Notes under the pieces: model-generated
Told to the model about the DNA's origin: nothing
The model's database searches: none
Seen by the model: only the letters and a program-made list of their open reading frames with translations
Made by a program: the position numbers and the translations under genes
Shown here: piece after piece, positions 46,661-57,359 of the stretch
Numbering within the stretch: position 1 is the stretch's first letter
Layout: every line of letters begins with the position of its first letter
NCBI RefSeq assembly: GCF_029784135.1
Contig: NC_073746.1
Span: 297,793,614 to 297,857,613 of the forward strand
From: Toxorhynchites rutilus septentrionalis
Taxonomy: Eukaryota > Arthropoda > Insecta > Diptera > Culicidae
Direction of reading: 5' to 3'
DNA: 64,000 bases

Positions 46661-47284
46661 ATATAATTCCTTCACATTTCGTTTAAACAAAATATCGTAA
46701 TATTCATTAAGTTCACTATTTCTAAAATCCAACGCTATTAGCGTTGAAAAAGCCCTCCTATTGTCTAATCTTATATTAGGTTAGGGTGAAGGTGGAAGCT
46801 ATCCAATGTAGTAGTATAGGTAAACCCACGTGTAAAAATGGGGTAATAGTGTATGTAAGAGAAGAGAAAAGCACACGTAAATAGATCAATTCACTTATCA
46901 GACTGCATGGCAAGTTCTTCCGCATAGTAACTCAATGTTGATAATTCCTTAATGTTTACCTTCGTTGATCGTATTGTTTTCACATATTCACGTTGGAGAC
47001 CCACATTCCGTTTTGCCTGCCAAGATCGGGTCGATGAAATGTCAACAATCGACCTCAGATGCTGCCACCTTGCAATCGAGTTATCGACCTTTCATATGCA
47101 TTCATCGAACAACTTGACGCCACTTTTTCGCCAACATGTGCAAGGCGTCGACCTGCTTGCAGCGCTGCTTCCAGCACTGCTTGCTGCTTGTTTGTATTGG
47201 TTTGTTATTGAAAATGAAAAGGAAATACGTTGATCGATTTTAATCATTTTATTGAAAAAAATAATAAAAATCCATGTATAATAA
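46661..47284. other. unassigned DNA
   Basis: No gene supported; AT-rich with a more GC-rich patch at 47000-47200. Confidence 0.4.
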
Positions 47285-48215
47285 AAATAAGGTATATAAT
47301 GGAATCGGTGCATCCGGGTTGTCTGGATTGACGATTCAAATCCGACTGAGTACATTGATGAATACCTCCTTGCCCTTGATGACACAAATATGTGGCTGAG
47401 GAGGATTCTTCAATGTGCGTGAAGCACGGGATCTCCGATGGGGAAAATTGCTCGAAATACTATCGATGGCCAGGTCCTGCTGCTGTTGCTGTTGATGCTG
47501 TTCCCCGGAATAGCACCCTGGACTTAAAGGATACTGCTGCGGGAAAGCTGATGCTGTTGACTGGTGTGACAGAAGTGGAAATAAGCAATGTAGTGATGAG
47601 GGAAATCATCTTTCTCATTCGCCGATTGATTGAGTCGGATGTATTCATAGCTGAAACAAAATAAAATGATTAGTAAGTGAAAAGCAGAAATGAATTCCCT
47701 ACTCACCAGTTGGATGATCCGGATAAAAATGCGAACATTAAAATATCATGCGATTACGTTCGCTTACCTCGCCTATTTTCATTCTACTATACAACGGAAT
47801 CAGTGCATTCGGGTTCCTCCGGGTGGTAATTCAGCTGAGCAAGTTGATAAATGCCTCCTTGTCGTTGAGTTTTCGTGTCTGAAGAGGATTTTTGAATGTG
47901 CGCGAAGCACGGAACCTCTAATGGGGAAAGTTCTTCGCAATACCATACCATGGTCAAATTCTGCTGCTGCTGCTGTTAATGGTGTCCCCCGGCATTGCCA
48001 ACAGGGGTTGGAGGTTACTGCTGCAGGAAAACGGATGTTGTTGGCTGCTGTGATAGAAGTGGAAATCCGCACTGTGGTGATGGGAGAAATCATCTTTCTC
48101 ACTTACCGATTGATGGAAGCAAACGAGTCGAATGTATTCATAGCTGATAAGACAAGATGAAATAATTAATAATTAAAAAGCCGAAATATATTTCATACTC
48201 ACTAGTTGTATGATC
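47285..48215 (-). repeat. tandem duplication of an exon-like unit (about 460 bp each)
   Basis: 47285-47715 and about 47795-48215 are direct copies with roughly 75% identity, including the GAATCNGTGCAT, GTGCGNGAAGCACGG, GGGGAAA, ACTGCTGC, GAAATCATCTTTCTC and GTATTCATAGCTGA blocks. On the minus strand each unit carries a 3' splice-like site (TTTTGTTTCAG near 47653; CTTATCAG near 48147) opening YEYIRL, a Gln/Ser-rich stretch and, upstream, a GTGAGT 5' splice-like site (near 47709 and 48209). Frames contain stops. It may be a decayed gene with duplicated exons or a repeat. No family recognised. Confidence 0.45.
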
Positions 48216-48847
48216 CATTTGTTTTTGTTTGAGATGACAGTTTAGCGGAGTGGAAAAAAGAACCACCAGTGATGCCATTTGGTTTGTTTAATTATTCAGT
48301 ATTTTCGACTAACGAACTATCCGCGTTGACGATATTGGGGAATAGGCATGACAGTATGGATTTGCAGAAGGAATGAATATACTTTTAAAATGAAAATTAT
48401 GAATGAACATGATTTTTCCTTAATCAAATTAGTACTCTATGTAAGTGAAAATCACCATTGCCTGCAAGTGGTGAAAAAACATCATAAAAAAATATGTTCT
48501 GAGATAATTTTATATTATAATGACAAGTTTTTTTGAGAATATCTGAACGTCTATAGAAAATAATTCAAATTAGGGTCATGACAACGTACTTTAAGTAGAA
48601 AAAATTAAGCCAAGAAAAAAAATTTCATACAAATTTTAGCAAATATAAACTGATTCGGGCCGACTAATATGATAGAGAATAGTTTGCCTCATACAAACTA
48701 ATGCCGTATCCAGATGTCGATACCTAATCGTCGTCATCGTGAATAGGTAACAGCGTTACGGTCGTTGTTAGGTCGATGTTTTTTTCGTCGATTGGATTGT
48801 GGGGAGCCTTAACGCTCTTCGTTGGCCGAGGCATTTTGATTGAATGT
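48216..48847. repeat. diverged Helitron-related internal block
   Basis: 48340-48545 shares TGCAAGTGGTGAAAAAACAT, GATAATTTTATATTATAATG and ACAAGTTT with 42370-42440, and 48690-48770 shares words with 62760-62820 (GATGTCGATACNTAATCGT). No termini present. Confidence 0.45.
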
Positions 48848-49102
48848 GAGGGGCTTAGAATGCAAGAGGTGTAAGTGACTTGATCGATTTCTCTTCATCA
48901 ACTTTTTCTTTAGTTAATAACTCAATTGCAAAAACGTTCCAATTTAAGTTTTCTATAGAATCTGATAGGTGAGGTTCTGACCTATCTTCCACATTGTCAA
49001 ATACAGCTGGGAATGTATTTGCAGCTAAGCTATGACCAAAAGAGAGAGTCGATGTAGAGAAATCGATCAAATCACTTACACCCCTTTCATTCTAAGCCCC
49101 TC
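48848..49102. mobile_element. 255-bp MITE with 46-bp TIRs
   Basis: GAGGGGCTTAGAATGCAAGA at the left and its inverse at the right agree over about 46 bp with only four or five mismatches. ATGT flanks both sides (48844-48847, 49103-49106), a 4-bp TSD. No coding content; the 48855-49070 minus frame is a by-product. Confidence 0.85.
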
Positions 49103-49487
49103 ATGTAATACTTTTCCGTTTACTGTTTTTGGAAGCAAAGGCAGCCGTGACAGTGTTCCGATCTCTGCAATACAATCTTACCCAATGTTAAAGCTGCTAA
49201 AACTTACATTATAGACCCATTAAACGTAGAAATAATAATTGTATTGATATCAACACAATTTTATTCTATTGATTCTAATGACATGAAACGCTGTGACTCA
49301 GGAATAACATTTTATTGAGTGGTTTTTATAGCTGTTTCGATGATGTTGTCTGGCATCAGTGTCGAAAAAATAACGATGCTTTCACCAATACAAACAAAAC
49401 CATTGCCGAAGATTAAAAAATGAAAATTTAACTTTTTTTCCCAACACGAAGGCCACAAAAAATTAGATCTCAAAAAAAAGTGTTCAT
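49103..49487. other. unassigned spacer
   Basis: No gene or repeat end recognised. Confidence 0.4.
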
Positions 49488-49500
49488 CTTGCACCATCAT

Positions 49501-49775
49501 CTTATTCTTCTTCTTAAATGGCACTAACGTTCCTAGAGGAACTTCGCCGTCACAACGTAGTATTACTTGCGTCATTTTTATTAGTACTTAGTTGAGATTT
49601 CTATGCCAAATAACACGCCTTGAATGCATTCCGAGTGGCAAGCTCTAGAATACGCGTGACCACAGTGCAAGACGGAGGAAGTTTCTTTGGCAGAAAATTC
49701 CCCCGACCAGAACGGAAATCGAAGCCGAACCCCCGGCATGTTAGGTTTGACGGTAACCACTCGACCACGGGAGCA
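49501..49775 (-). mobile_element. Feilai-type tRNA-derived SINE
   Basis: On the minus strand the head reads TGCTCCCGTGGTCGAGTGGT (A box TGGTCGAGTGG) and about 45 bp later GGGGTTCGGCTTCGATTTCC (B-box-like). The body has CACGCGTATTCTAGAGCTTG and CAAGGCGTGTT. The tail is (GAA)n. A perfect 13-bp TSD CTTGCACCATCAT flanks it (49488-49500, 49776-49788). RNA polymerase III transcribed, mobilised by LINE enzymes. A 3' fragment of the same family lies at 61945-62095. Confidence 0.88.
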
Positions 49776-49788
49776 CTTGCACCATCAT

Positions 49789-50900
49789 GGAATCATTAAA
49801 TTAAATAAATTAATTGTAAAAGCATAATTAGAAACTTAACAGCAACCCGATAGTTCTGATCCTGTCAGAATTTGTATGGAATTAAATCGAAGAATGGTCA
49901 AACTGACTTTGTTAGCAAACCAAATTAAGTGCTTCAAAGCGGCCAAACGTTGCCATTATATTTATAAAATTTGTCAAGCGATTTTTGGTGGGATTGAAAC
50001 CGATGTATATTGAAAAACAAATTTAAAAAGTGTATCTTAGACAAAAAAACGAAAGAAAAAACATCGATCTTCTAAGTATCCTAGACCAGCAGCTTCAGCT
50101 AGATTTACTATCACTAATTTGACATCCTCGAAAGCGATCCAAACGTTGACATTATGTTTATAAAATTTATCAGGGCGAGTAGATTCCGCTAATCCAAATA
50201 CTCGCCGATTATTTGGATCGAATGCATTGGATCAAACATTCACTTCACCGTGTAGCAGCACATTCGTCACAATAATTGTCGATTCATTGAGACACATTTT
50301 TGAGTCAAACGTTGGACGAATCGTGTGGCGCCAGCTTTATAAAAGTCTCAAATGTTAGCCAGTAAAAAAAAACACAGAAGAACGCTCTTGTGCTCCTACT
50401 AATTGACTAATTGACAATAGCTGATCAAATCTACTATTGTTACAAACATGTTTTCTACAACGCACTGAGATTCTGAATATCTCTAAAATAACACATAAAT
50501 ATAGAAAGAAATGATTTTTGGTTTTGATATGCATGCACTCAGTTCACTACGGCAGAATGAAAACTAAAAAAAATATGGTTTTCAGTTCAGTGTGATTGGA
50601 TGTATTTTGGTCTGAATAATTACTGAAATAATAATATTAAAATGGTTTAGAAAAACTTATGTTTCTTTGTATTATTTAATACGTCACACATCAAGTGATT
50701 TCACTACTCTACTAAGCGTTCTAGCGCCCTATGTTATTCAAGTATCCACGAGCGAGACGCGATGTTGTACGGGAAAGGGTTAATATCAACAATGTCTTGA
50801 TCATCGGAAGCCATCTCTATTACCCTTACGTAGGATTTTCTTTCAAAATTGACGATCAGCGTGTTTCCCCTTTTTCTCCTGGTGAGAATCCGAGACGTCT
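49789..50900. other. unassigned DNA
   Basis: No gene recognised. A minus frame overlapping 50734-51042 runs through the MITE that follows and is not supported. Confidence 0.4.
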
Positions 50901-50904
50901 TTAA

Positions 50905-51090
50905 CCCTTTCAATACGGCAGTGTGCTCCGCCGGAGTGCTACCGCTGTATGGAGAACTGCGCCGAAAAGTATGCATATCGCGCTGGTGTGATCGATGTGC
51001 AGTATGACTCTCATGTCGTCTAAATACGACACTCGTATACACAGGACGTCGTGCGGATGTCGTCTATGAACGACGCTGGTAACGAAAGGG
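50905..51090. mobile_element. piggyBac-type MITE
   Basis: TTAA lies at both ends (50901-50904, 51091-51094), with termini CCCTTTCAATAC and the inverse GTAACGAAAGGG. TTAA targets and CCCTTT-type ends are characteristic of piggyBac. 186 bp, non-coding. Confidence 0.8.
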
Positions 51091-51094
51091 TTAA

Positions 51095-51699
51095 TTGATT
51101 CGAAAGTAACTTTTTTTTTTGGTTCTAGAATGTTATGATCGAAGAAATTGAAAAAAAAGTTCAGCCAAAGTGCTAGACACGCAAAACTTCAGTCTCTTTG
51201 CGGTCAGAGCGAACCAAGTACATGCTAGCTATTAGCAAAATATCATTATACAACACATTAGTATTTTACGTATTTTAGTAAATACGGCTCTTGACTAATT
51301 TCATAAGTAGTATGTACATTGACTCACTTTTGCCGTTTTTACAATATAATATCCTAATAAATGAAAATAAATTGACTTAAAAATGCATTACACTTGGTTC
51401 GTTATGGCTGAATGCAATTTTGAAGAATGCATCAATCATCTTAACACGGTTTTACACTTCAGCGCAACTCTTTGGCCGTCTAAGGACTTCTACATATTGG
51501 GCAACCGCAACCCGATCTATGTTGGCGATGTCAATCGCATCTCCAACTCAGCTCTGCAAATTGAGGCAACTCAAACGTGATAAAATCGTTAAGTTTTCAT
51601 CCGTCATAATAAACTGGCAGTGATGCCATTCCTTTAACTACTGGAAGAATCATATGAGGAGCAATTTATGAAAAAAAATTTTTTTTAAATACAACTTTA
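51095..51699. other. unassigned spacer
   Basis: Short frames at 51383-51623 show no recognised domain. Confidence 0.4.
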
Positions 51700-52165
51700 C
51701 ATGAGGCTTGAACAGTAGAACACATTTATATATGGAAAATGTAAATCAAAGACGACAAACAAAAGCCTCTTAAAAACAAAGAAGGAAGGAAGGAAGACGA
51801 CAGCCGCTACAAAATGGTGGATTACAGATTTTTTCCAAAACCGCTTCAATGTGGGTATCAAATGAAAGGTTTTGACTAGTAGAACACAGTTATATATGAA
51901 AAATTTAAATCCAAGATGGCGGCCGCTACAAAATGGTGGATTACATATTTTCTCAGAACCCCATCAATATGTATATCAAATGAAAGGGATTGACTAGTAG
52001 AAGTTATTTATGAAAAATGCAAATCCAAAATGGCCGCCACCATAAAATGGCGCCATATATATATATTCTTTCAAAACCTCATCAACATGGGTTTAAATTG
52101 AAAGTTCTCGACATAGCAGATAATGAAAATTCCAAATCCAAGATGGCCGCAGTCCCCAAATAACT
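51700..52165 (+). repeat. about 105-bp tandem repeat with AAGATGGCGGC motifs
   Basis: Four diverged units, each with CATCAATATGNGTATCAAATG, GACTAGTAGAACA, TATATGAAAAATG, AATCCAAGATGGCGGCCGC and TACAAAATGGTGGATTA. Downstream GACTGATTGATCTGAAATTTGG resembles the box near the end of some LINE 3' UTRs, so this may be a LINE tail. The AAGATGGCGGC word matches the YY1/Pho binding consensus. Confidence 0.7.
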
Positions 52166-52312
52166 AATTACTGTTCGAATGGTTTCATTTAGCTTGACCT
52201 GTTTGTATGTATGTTTGAATGTTTGTAGGGTTGTCCCATATTAATAGAAAATTGACCCCGTTCCTGTTGACTGATTGATCTGAAATTTGGAAGACACTTT
52301 ATTCTACTGTGA

Positions 52313-53377
52313 TTATAAAACTGCGTATTCCATGATCTTGAAAAAATCAATTTGGCCGTCGCTAAAAACTGGCTGAATGGCTTGACTTATATTGTAGAAG
52401 TCCAAACTTTTGCGAAAACGTCGTATTAATGGTTCATCCACTCGAATTCTCCCGAATACGTTCGACATTATATCCAACATGTTCTTTTCACTAGAAGTTT
52501 TTCCCCACTTCCAGCTGCGTATAAAATAGGCCAATCCGTTCATCCCATGACCTAATCTCTTGTGGAAATGAGTAACCTCTTCATATCGAATGAAATCATT
52601 GCCACTCAGTGTAGCAAAAAGTGCCATTTGAGAGTTGTCAAGTTTCAACTGGTCGACCAAAGCTCGTCGATTGTATTCCTTCGTGGTCAGTCTTAGGAAG
52701 TCGATGGCATTTGATGACCAAAATTTCCAGCTTCCTTCGAAAATCAGATAATCGGTATCGTTTGAAATAATCGCCATCGCGTTCACTTCATTGGCATACG
52801 CGACAAGTTCTCGGTCGCATTCTTTTTCCACAGAAAGCGTTAGATTACCGTGTTTCTTCGCTACTTGTTTGAGAGGATAACGCACCAAATTTCCAATCAT
52901 TCTTCATTGGTTCATGATCTCTCCTATGCTTAGACCTTGATCTACGGTATCCATTATACTCACCATTTCAAGGTACTTTACTTCGTGGCGTTTCGACCAC
53001 GTATCGAATTTATCGTCCTGTATTGGGCCATCGCAGAAGAACACCAACGTGGCCCCGAATTCTTTCAATGTAATGAAAAACTTATCCATAAGGTCGAACG
53101 CTAAATTAAAGCGTCCACCGCAGAGTATTCCCTGCGAATCCAGCATGCGTATCGGATGACACATAGACATCAAATCGATGACAATGATTGGTCGAGACTG
53201 ATCGAAAGAAGTCCCACGGTGTTTCCCGTAAAAAAGAGAGGCAAGGTTTTTAAGCAATGAAAATTGTGTGTCGTTATGGAACCCTTTTAGCAACCTTATA
53301 TCATGCTCAATATCGACATTCGAATAACCATTCGGTACGCTCTTGCGAATAAACGTTTCTAAATATCTGATTCCCAT
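52313..53377 (-). pseudogene. XPG/asteroid-like PIN-domain protein with one internal TGA
   Basis: The minus-strand frame starts at ATG 53377 (MGIRYLETFIRKSV, the MG-start typical of XPG/FEN1-type nucleases) and runs 157 codons to TGA at 52904-52906. The same frame continues without a further stop for 195 codons from ATG 52900 to the TAA near 52313, about 354 residues in all. The N-terminal half has VIDLMSMC (D68) and FFCDGP (D116). The second half has VEKECDRELVAYA and SNDTDYLIF, matching the acidic XPG-I residues, so the metal-binding acids look preserved. No intron is evident. The single TGA is either a disabling mutation or, less likely, readthrough. Asteroid-like proteins are poorly understood nuclease-fold proteins; many are longer (600 or more residues). 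Confidence 0.75.
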
Positions 53378-53828
53378 ATCTCAAACAACTCTTAGATTCG
53401 TATCTTAGACCTTCGTTTCACTCAGATCATCGATTTGAATCGGTTGAGAGCATATAATAATTATTATGTATTAATACACAAGAAAAATCAAGAAACGTGA
53501 TGCTAGAAACGCCGTTGCTTTCGAACTACTAGCTCGGTTGTGGAGATGTGAATCATTTTGCGATAAGGACAACTGCAAATTCAGCGCCAGTCTTTTGTAG
53601 AAGAATTCTACGTTCACCTGGGTGGAGTGGCCCTCTTCCAAACACACGTGCTAAGTTCGTGTTACAGAAGTGAAAAATGTTATGTTCTACTTACTGTTTT
53701 GTGTTGTACTTACTAATGCCTTATGAATTTTCGAGTCAATGCACATATGTATCCGACAAGTGTTCACATTCCACTTCATCACATTGCGGAAAAAGTAAAA
53801 ACAAAACTATTCTTTCATTGAGCTATTC
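53378..53828. other. unassigned DNA upstream of the PIN-domain gene
   Basis: Would contain the promoter of the minus-strand gene; no clear TATA box found. Confidence 0.35.
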
Positions 53829-53870
53829 ATCATTTGACCACTGGGACCGCTTTTCCAGTGGTCAAATGAT
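53829..53870. other. perfect 16-bp inverted repeat
   Basis: ATCATTTGACCACTGG and its exact inverse CCAGTGGTCAAATGAT are separated by 10 nt. Could form a stable hairpin. No flanking repeat or gene explains it. Confidence 0.8.
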
Positions 53871-54241
53871 TGGTAGAGTTAGCACTGATCACACAAATCG
53901 TACAAATTCAATTTAAGCAGGAAAAGTTTTACTTGTTTGTTATTCGGTATCACTCGCTATATTACGTTGAGAGAGCAAAGATCTTATATGAAATGTAGTG
54001 CTCTTAATATAGAAAAGAGTGTTAGGTTTCAAAAATTTACTGAACTAAGCAAAAATTATTCACGATGATGTGCCTCGACGGTCTCGACGTATCAAAGTTT
54101 AGCCGCATGTGTTCGCTTTCGAAGCAGCTTCATTTTAAGAGGAATTACATCTTAGATATGACGCATGAGCGGATGCTATCCGCGCTGACCATATATTTAT
54201 TCGATTAAGCGGCTGATTCGGGTTTAAGATGTTTTTTAAAG
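53871..54241. other. unassigned DNA
   Basis: No gene recognised up to the TSD of the LTR element. Confidence 0.4.
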
Positions 54242-54246
54242 GTACG

Positions 54247-54484
54247 TGTGGGGCATAGGCAAGACAACCCGATGAGGGTCTACCATCAGTTCAGCTGTGC
54301 GCACGTAAGTTGTCACTTGATGTGCTTACACTCACACCAATGCACCAGTTAGCATAGAACCGAACGAGGCCTTTCATCTCCCTTGCTCGTCAGTTCATTC
54401 GTCAGCAGTCCCACAGGTTGGACGTGCGCTGTGCGGCTCCGCGAAACTCGGGCGATTTGCCAGCGGCGGAATAGCGACCCCACA
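54247..54484 (+). repeat. 5' LTR of the LARD-like element
   Basis: 238 bp, TG...CA ends with 7-bp terminal inverted repeats TGTGGGG/CCCCACA. Confidence 0.93.
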
Positions 54485-54486
54485 TT

Positions 54487-54504
54487 TGGCGATCCTGCCA
54501 GGAG
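54487..54504 (+). other. tRNA-Arg primer-binding site
   Basis: TGGCGATCCTGCCAGGAG, 2 nt after the LTR, is complementary to the 3' end of insect tRNA-Arg (ending CTCCTGGCAGGATCG plus CCA, from memory of the Drosophila gene), 18 of 18. Confidence 0.85.
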
Positions 54505-54642
54505 CGGGAGCTGATGCTTACCCGCTTCTGATCCATCACATCGAATTTTCGACGTGGCGCAATCAGGGAAAAAGCACCTTGTTGGAAAAGTGACGAGCAA
54601 CGGTCGACGAATGCGAGGTTCTCCAGTGACGACCTGATAAGC

Positions 54643-54835
54643 ATGGCCGAGGACAATACATTGGGTGACTTCTCACATATCGACGATGAGCTGCAGTTCG
54701 TGAAAAATGATGGTAATTCCTTAGTTCCCTTCAAATATTTCCGCGCGTATGCAACGGTGATCCGGTACGAACGGGATAATCGGAGGAACGCAGTGATGTC
54801 ATATATATTTTTGTGTTGTTCACGAGAGGATGTTC
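54643..54835 (+). pseudogene. possible Gag scrap in the LARD-like element
   Basis: Frame from ATG 54643 (MAEDNTLGDFSHIDDELQF) positioned where gag would start, but it is cut by the foldback insertion at 54841. No domain recognised. Confidence 0.25.
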
Positions 54836-54840
54836 TTGAT

Positions 54841-55385
54841 GGTTCCCGGAATAAATCGCCACAGAAAACGACTGCAACAGAAACCACCGCTTATAAAATG
54901 TGTAGTAGGCTATAAATATTGTGGCGCGGTATTGTATTTCAAAACAAGAATTAACCGGGCAAACGTATCGCCCCAGGCAAACGTAACGCCCCGGGCAGAC
55001 GTATACCGTCCGACGCTCGCTAGAGCTCGGTCGGACATTGCTAAAGGATCGTATCCTATGTTTCAAACTAACCGGGCAATCAGTGGATCCCAGGTTTGCG
55101 TGCGAGACACCGCCGCTTCCGACGGCGGGTCGGCGGTGGACTCGGATTGCGTCATCTTGGCGGCATGGGCCGCCTCGATTCCTTATCCTCGCCAAATGGG
55201 GACTTCGTCCCCATTACATTGTCCTCAGAATAAATTTCGAAAAACGAGAACAAGAGAATAAATTTATAATAGAAATGTGAGGCACATGATGTTTTTCCCG
55301 CGCCAAATATTTCTAGCCTACTACACTTTTTCTAAGCGGTTGTTTCTGTTGCAGTTGTTTACTGTGGCGATTTATTCCGGTCACC
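54841..55385. mobile_element. Mutator-like foldback element with about 95-bp arms
   Basis: Arms GGTTCCCGGAATAAATCGCC (left) and the inverse of GGCGATTTATTCCGGTCACC (right) remain similar for about 95 bp, through GTGTAGTAGGCTA. A perfect 9-bp TSD GTTCTTGAT flanks it (54832-54840, 55386-55394). The interior contains three GGCAAACGTANCGCC-type units (54955-55010) and the GC-rich repeat shared with 9090-9290. 545 bp, non-coding. Confidence 0.88.
55060..55260 (+). repeat. GC-rich dispersed repeat, second copy
   Basis: Same block order as 9090-9290. Its position inside the foldback suggests that the 9.1-kb copy is the relic of a related foldback that has lost its arms. Confidence 0.65.
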
Positions 55386-55394
55386 GTTCTTGAT

Positions 55395-56028
55395 ACAGTG
55401 ATAGTGTGAGACGTTGTGGATGCGATGACTAATGACCACAGTAGAACGAAACGGGGCAAGAGATAAAATATTTCGAACCAGGCGCACACTCAACCCGTCA
55501 GTGGAGCAGAAGGAAAACGCAAAAAACTTCCGATACGTCCGATACGAGAACAATTACGTTGCCTGCCTGTGTGTGGGACTGTGATGCATGTGTTTGCACG
55601 GTGAAGTAAAAGTGCATGTTCACCGAAAACTGTTTTCTCGTTGTTTTCAATCAAAAATAGACTATTTGTACTGTGATTCCCCTGCTGATGCTGTTGTACC
55701 TGTTGCTGACGTCTTCGAAGTGTGCACGGTGGAAGAATGACGAGTGATATACGGTCAAAGTCGTCGGTTGCTGATTTTTATTCAGTCAGCGTAAGGTGAC
55801 TTTCACACAACTCTCGGCGAAATGCGTCCAAAGTGGTTAGATTTTTAATGGGATTTCGCTTTCCCCTAACGCAGCGACAGACGCATAGCTTTCGTCAACC
55901 ATAACCAGCCCCCCCGTTTAGGACTTTGTCGTTTACCTGGTCTGTCCATTTGAAGGCGGTGAGCTTCGGCGGCGTCCGAGCCGGCAATACGGCACAGCTC
56001 GCATGAATTGTGATTAGTTTCAACGTTC
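55395..56028 (+). other. interior of the LARD-like element, non-coding
   Basis: No gene recognised; likely leader and packaging sequence. Confidence 0.4.
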
Positions 56029-56300
56029 GTGTGAGCTCGGGATGACCACACATTGTTAGACAACATGGCATACAATACGATATGAGCGAAAAAAGAAAAG
56101 GAAGAAGAAATAGTTTTTGCCCACTTAGCAACAGTGTCGTGTGAGTTGGGATAACCACACATGTAACAATTTAACAAAAACAAGAGCGTGTTGGGATAAC
56201 CGCACTTTTATGACATTCAAACTTGGAGCGCAACGTGAGTTGGGAGAACCACGAATGAAGAAATTAAGAAAAAAGCGCGAGTTGGGATAACCGCTGTTAA
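56029..56300 (+). repeat. degenerate tandem repeat GTGAGTTGGGATAACCACAC
   Basis: Five spaced copies (about 56031, 56145, 56188, 56234, 56279) of a 20-bp core at roughly 45-bp spacing, the first more distant. Located in the LARD interior. Confidence 0.7.
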
Positions 56301-57344
56301 CTAAATTCCAGTTTTTCGACATTTGGTAACGACATGTGCAATTTAGCAAAGCTCTGCAAAATACTTGATTATTTGTAACAGTTTTGTAATGCGATACTAT
56401 TGGTACATTTGTGATAAATCTGTCGATGAATGGTACAGCATGAGCGATGTGATTCAGTTCTAAAAGGATTCCCAAAATTATGTTTTTGTTACACAGTCTT
56501 GTTTAAGGTCAATCACCAATTTAAATTGTCCTCCACATAAGAGAGAGACCGTGGATGGTTTATTTGAGATAGTAATTATTGTTGCATAATTTGGTTACGT
56601 CAGTTTGAATCCGTTTTATTGTATGGTATTAAACGAAGCTACTAACGATCAAAGGAAACCGATTTTTATAATGTTTCAGCGGGCGCTGCGAAGCATTGAT
56701 ATACTCAGTTCGGAGCAATTGCCGCTATGTTGAATTATTAGTTGGACAATTGAGGTAACGAACAATTCCGAGGACAACAAACGTAATTTAATTCAATTAT
56801 CCCGGGAAAAACCTGTGCCGTGCACTTGATCAATAACCAAACGGTTTATCACGTTCCAAGTTCCTTTTTTGTTTTATAACTGCTATTGACTGTTATCACT
56901 TTTGCCCTTGCGGCCTGCAAGGATAGAACGAAGCTGTAGCAAACGTGATAGGTATAAGATAAAGCCGCCCGGACAGAAGATATCAAGTTTTGAACCTTTG
57001 CTGTAATGTTTTCTTTCTCTCTTGCCTTCCGAAGGTTATTTGTTCATCGAGCAAACAGAAGAGAAGCGCCCATCGGAGGAAGCAGCTGCGCGTAGCATAC
57101 ACTCAAAATTCATTATATGTCAGATATATTATGCAAGTACGTTAATAAATCTGAACAAAGTGCAATACATTCCGATTTAATGTACGATATTTTATAATCC
57201 GATTCAAATGTTTAAATACGTTTTCCCATGGCACTTACATTTCATGTGAATTTAAGGGAACGATTATTTTGTGTGCTTTTGATATATATTTTTTTTTCTT
57301 CTTGGTAGAATTTACCGAATCACCTCAGTACAACCCATTTTTTT
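56301..57344 (+). other. 3' interior of the LARD-like element, non-coding
   Basis: No gene recognised. Confidence 0.4.
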
Positions 57345-57359
57345 AGAGAAGAGGGGAGA
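57345..57359 (+). other. polypurine tract of the LARD-like element
   Basis: AGAGAAGAGGGGAGA directly before the 3' LTR. Confidence 0.85.

Noticed and set aside
50734..51042. 102-residue minus-strand frame
   Set aside because: Runs through a piggyBac-type MITE terminus; no homology recognised.
54402..54887. 161-residue minus-strand frame in the LARD
   Set aside because: Crosses the LTR edge, primer site and foldback TSD; opposite to the element's orientation.
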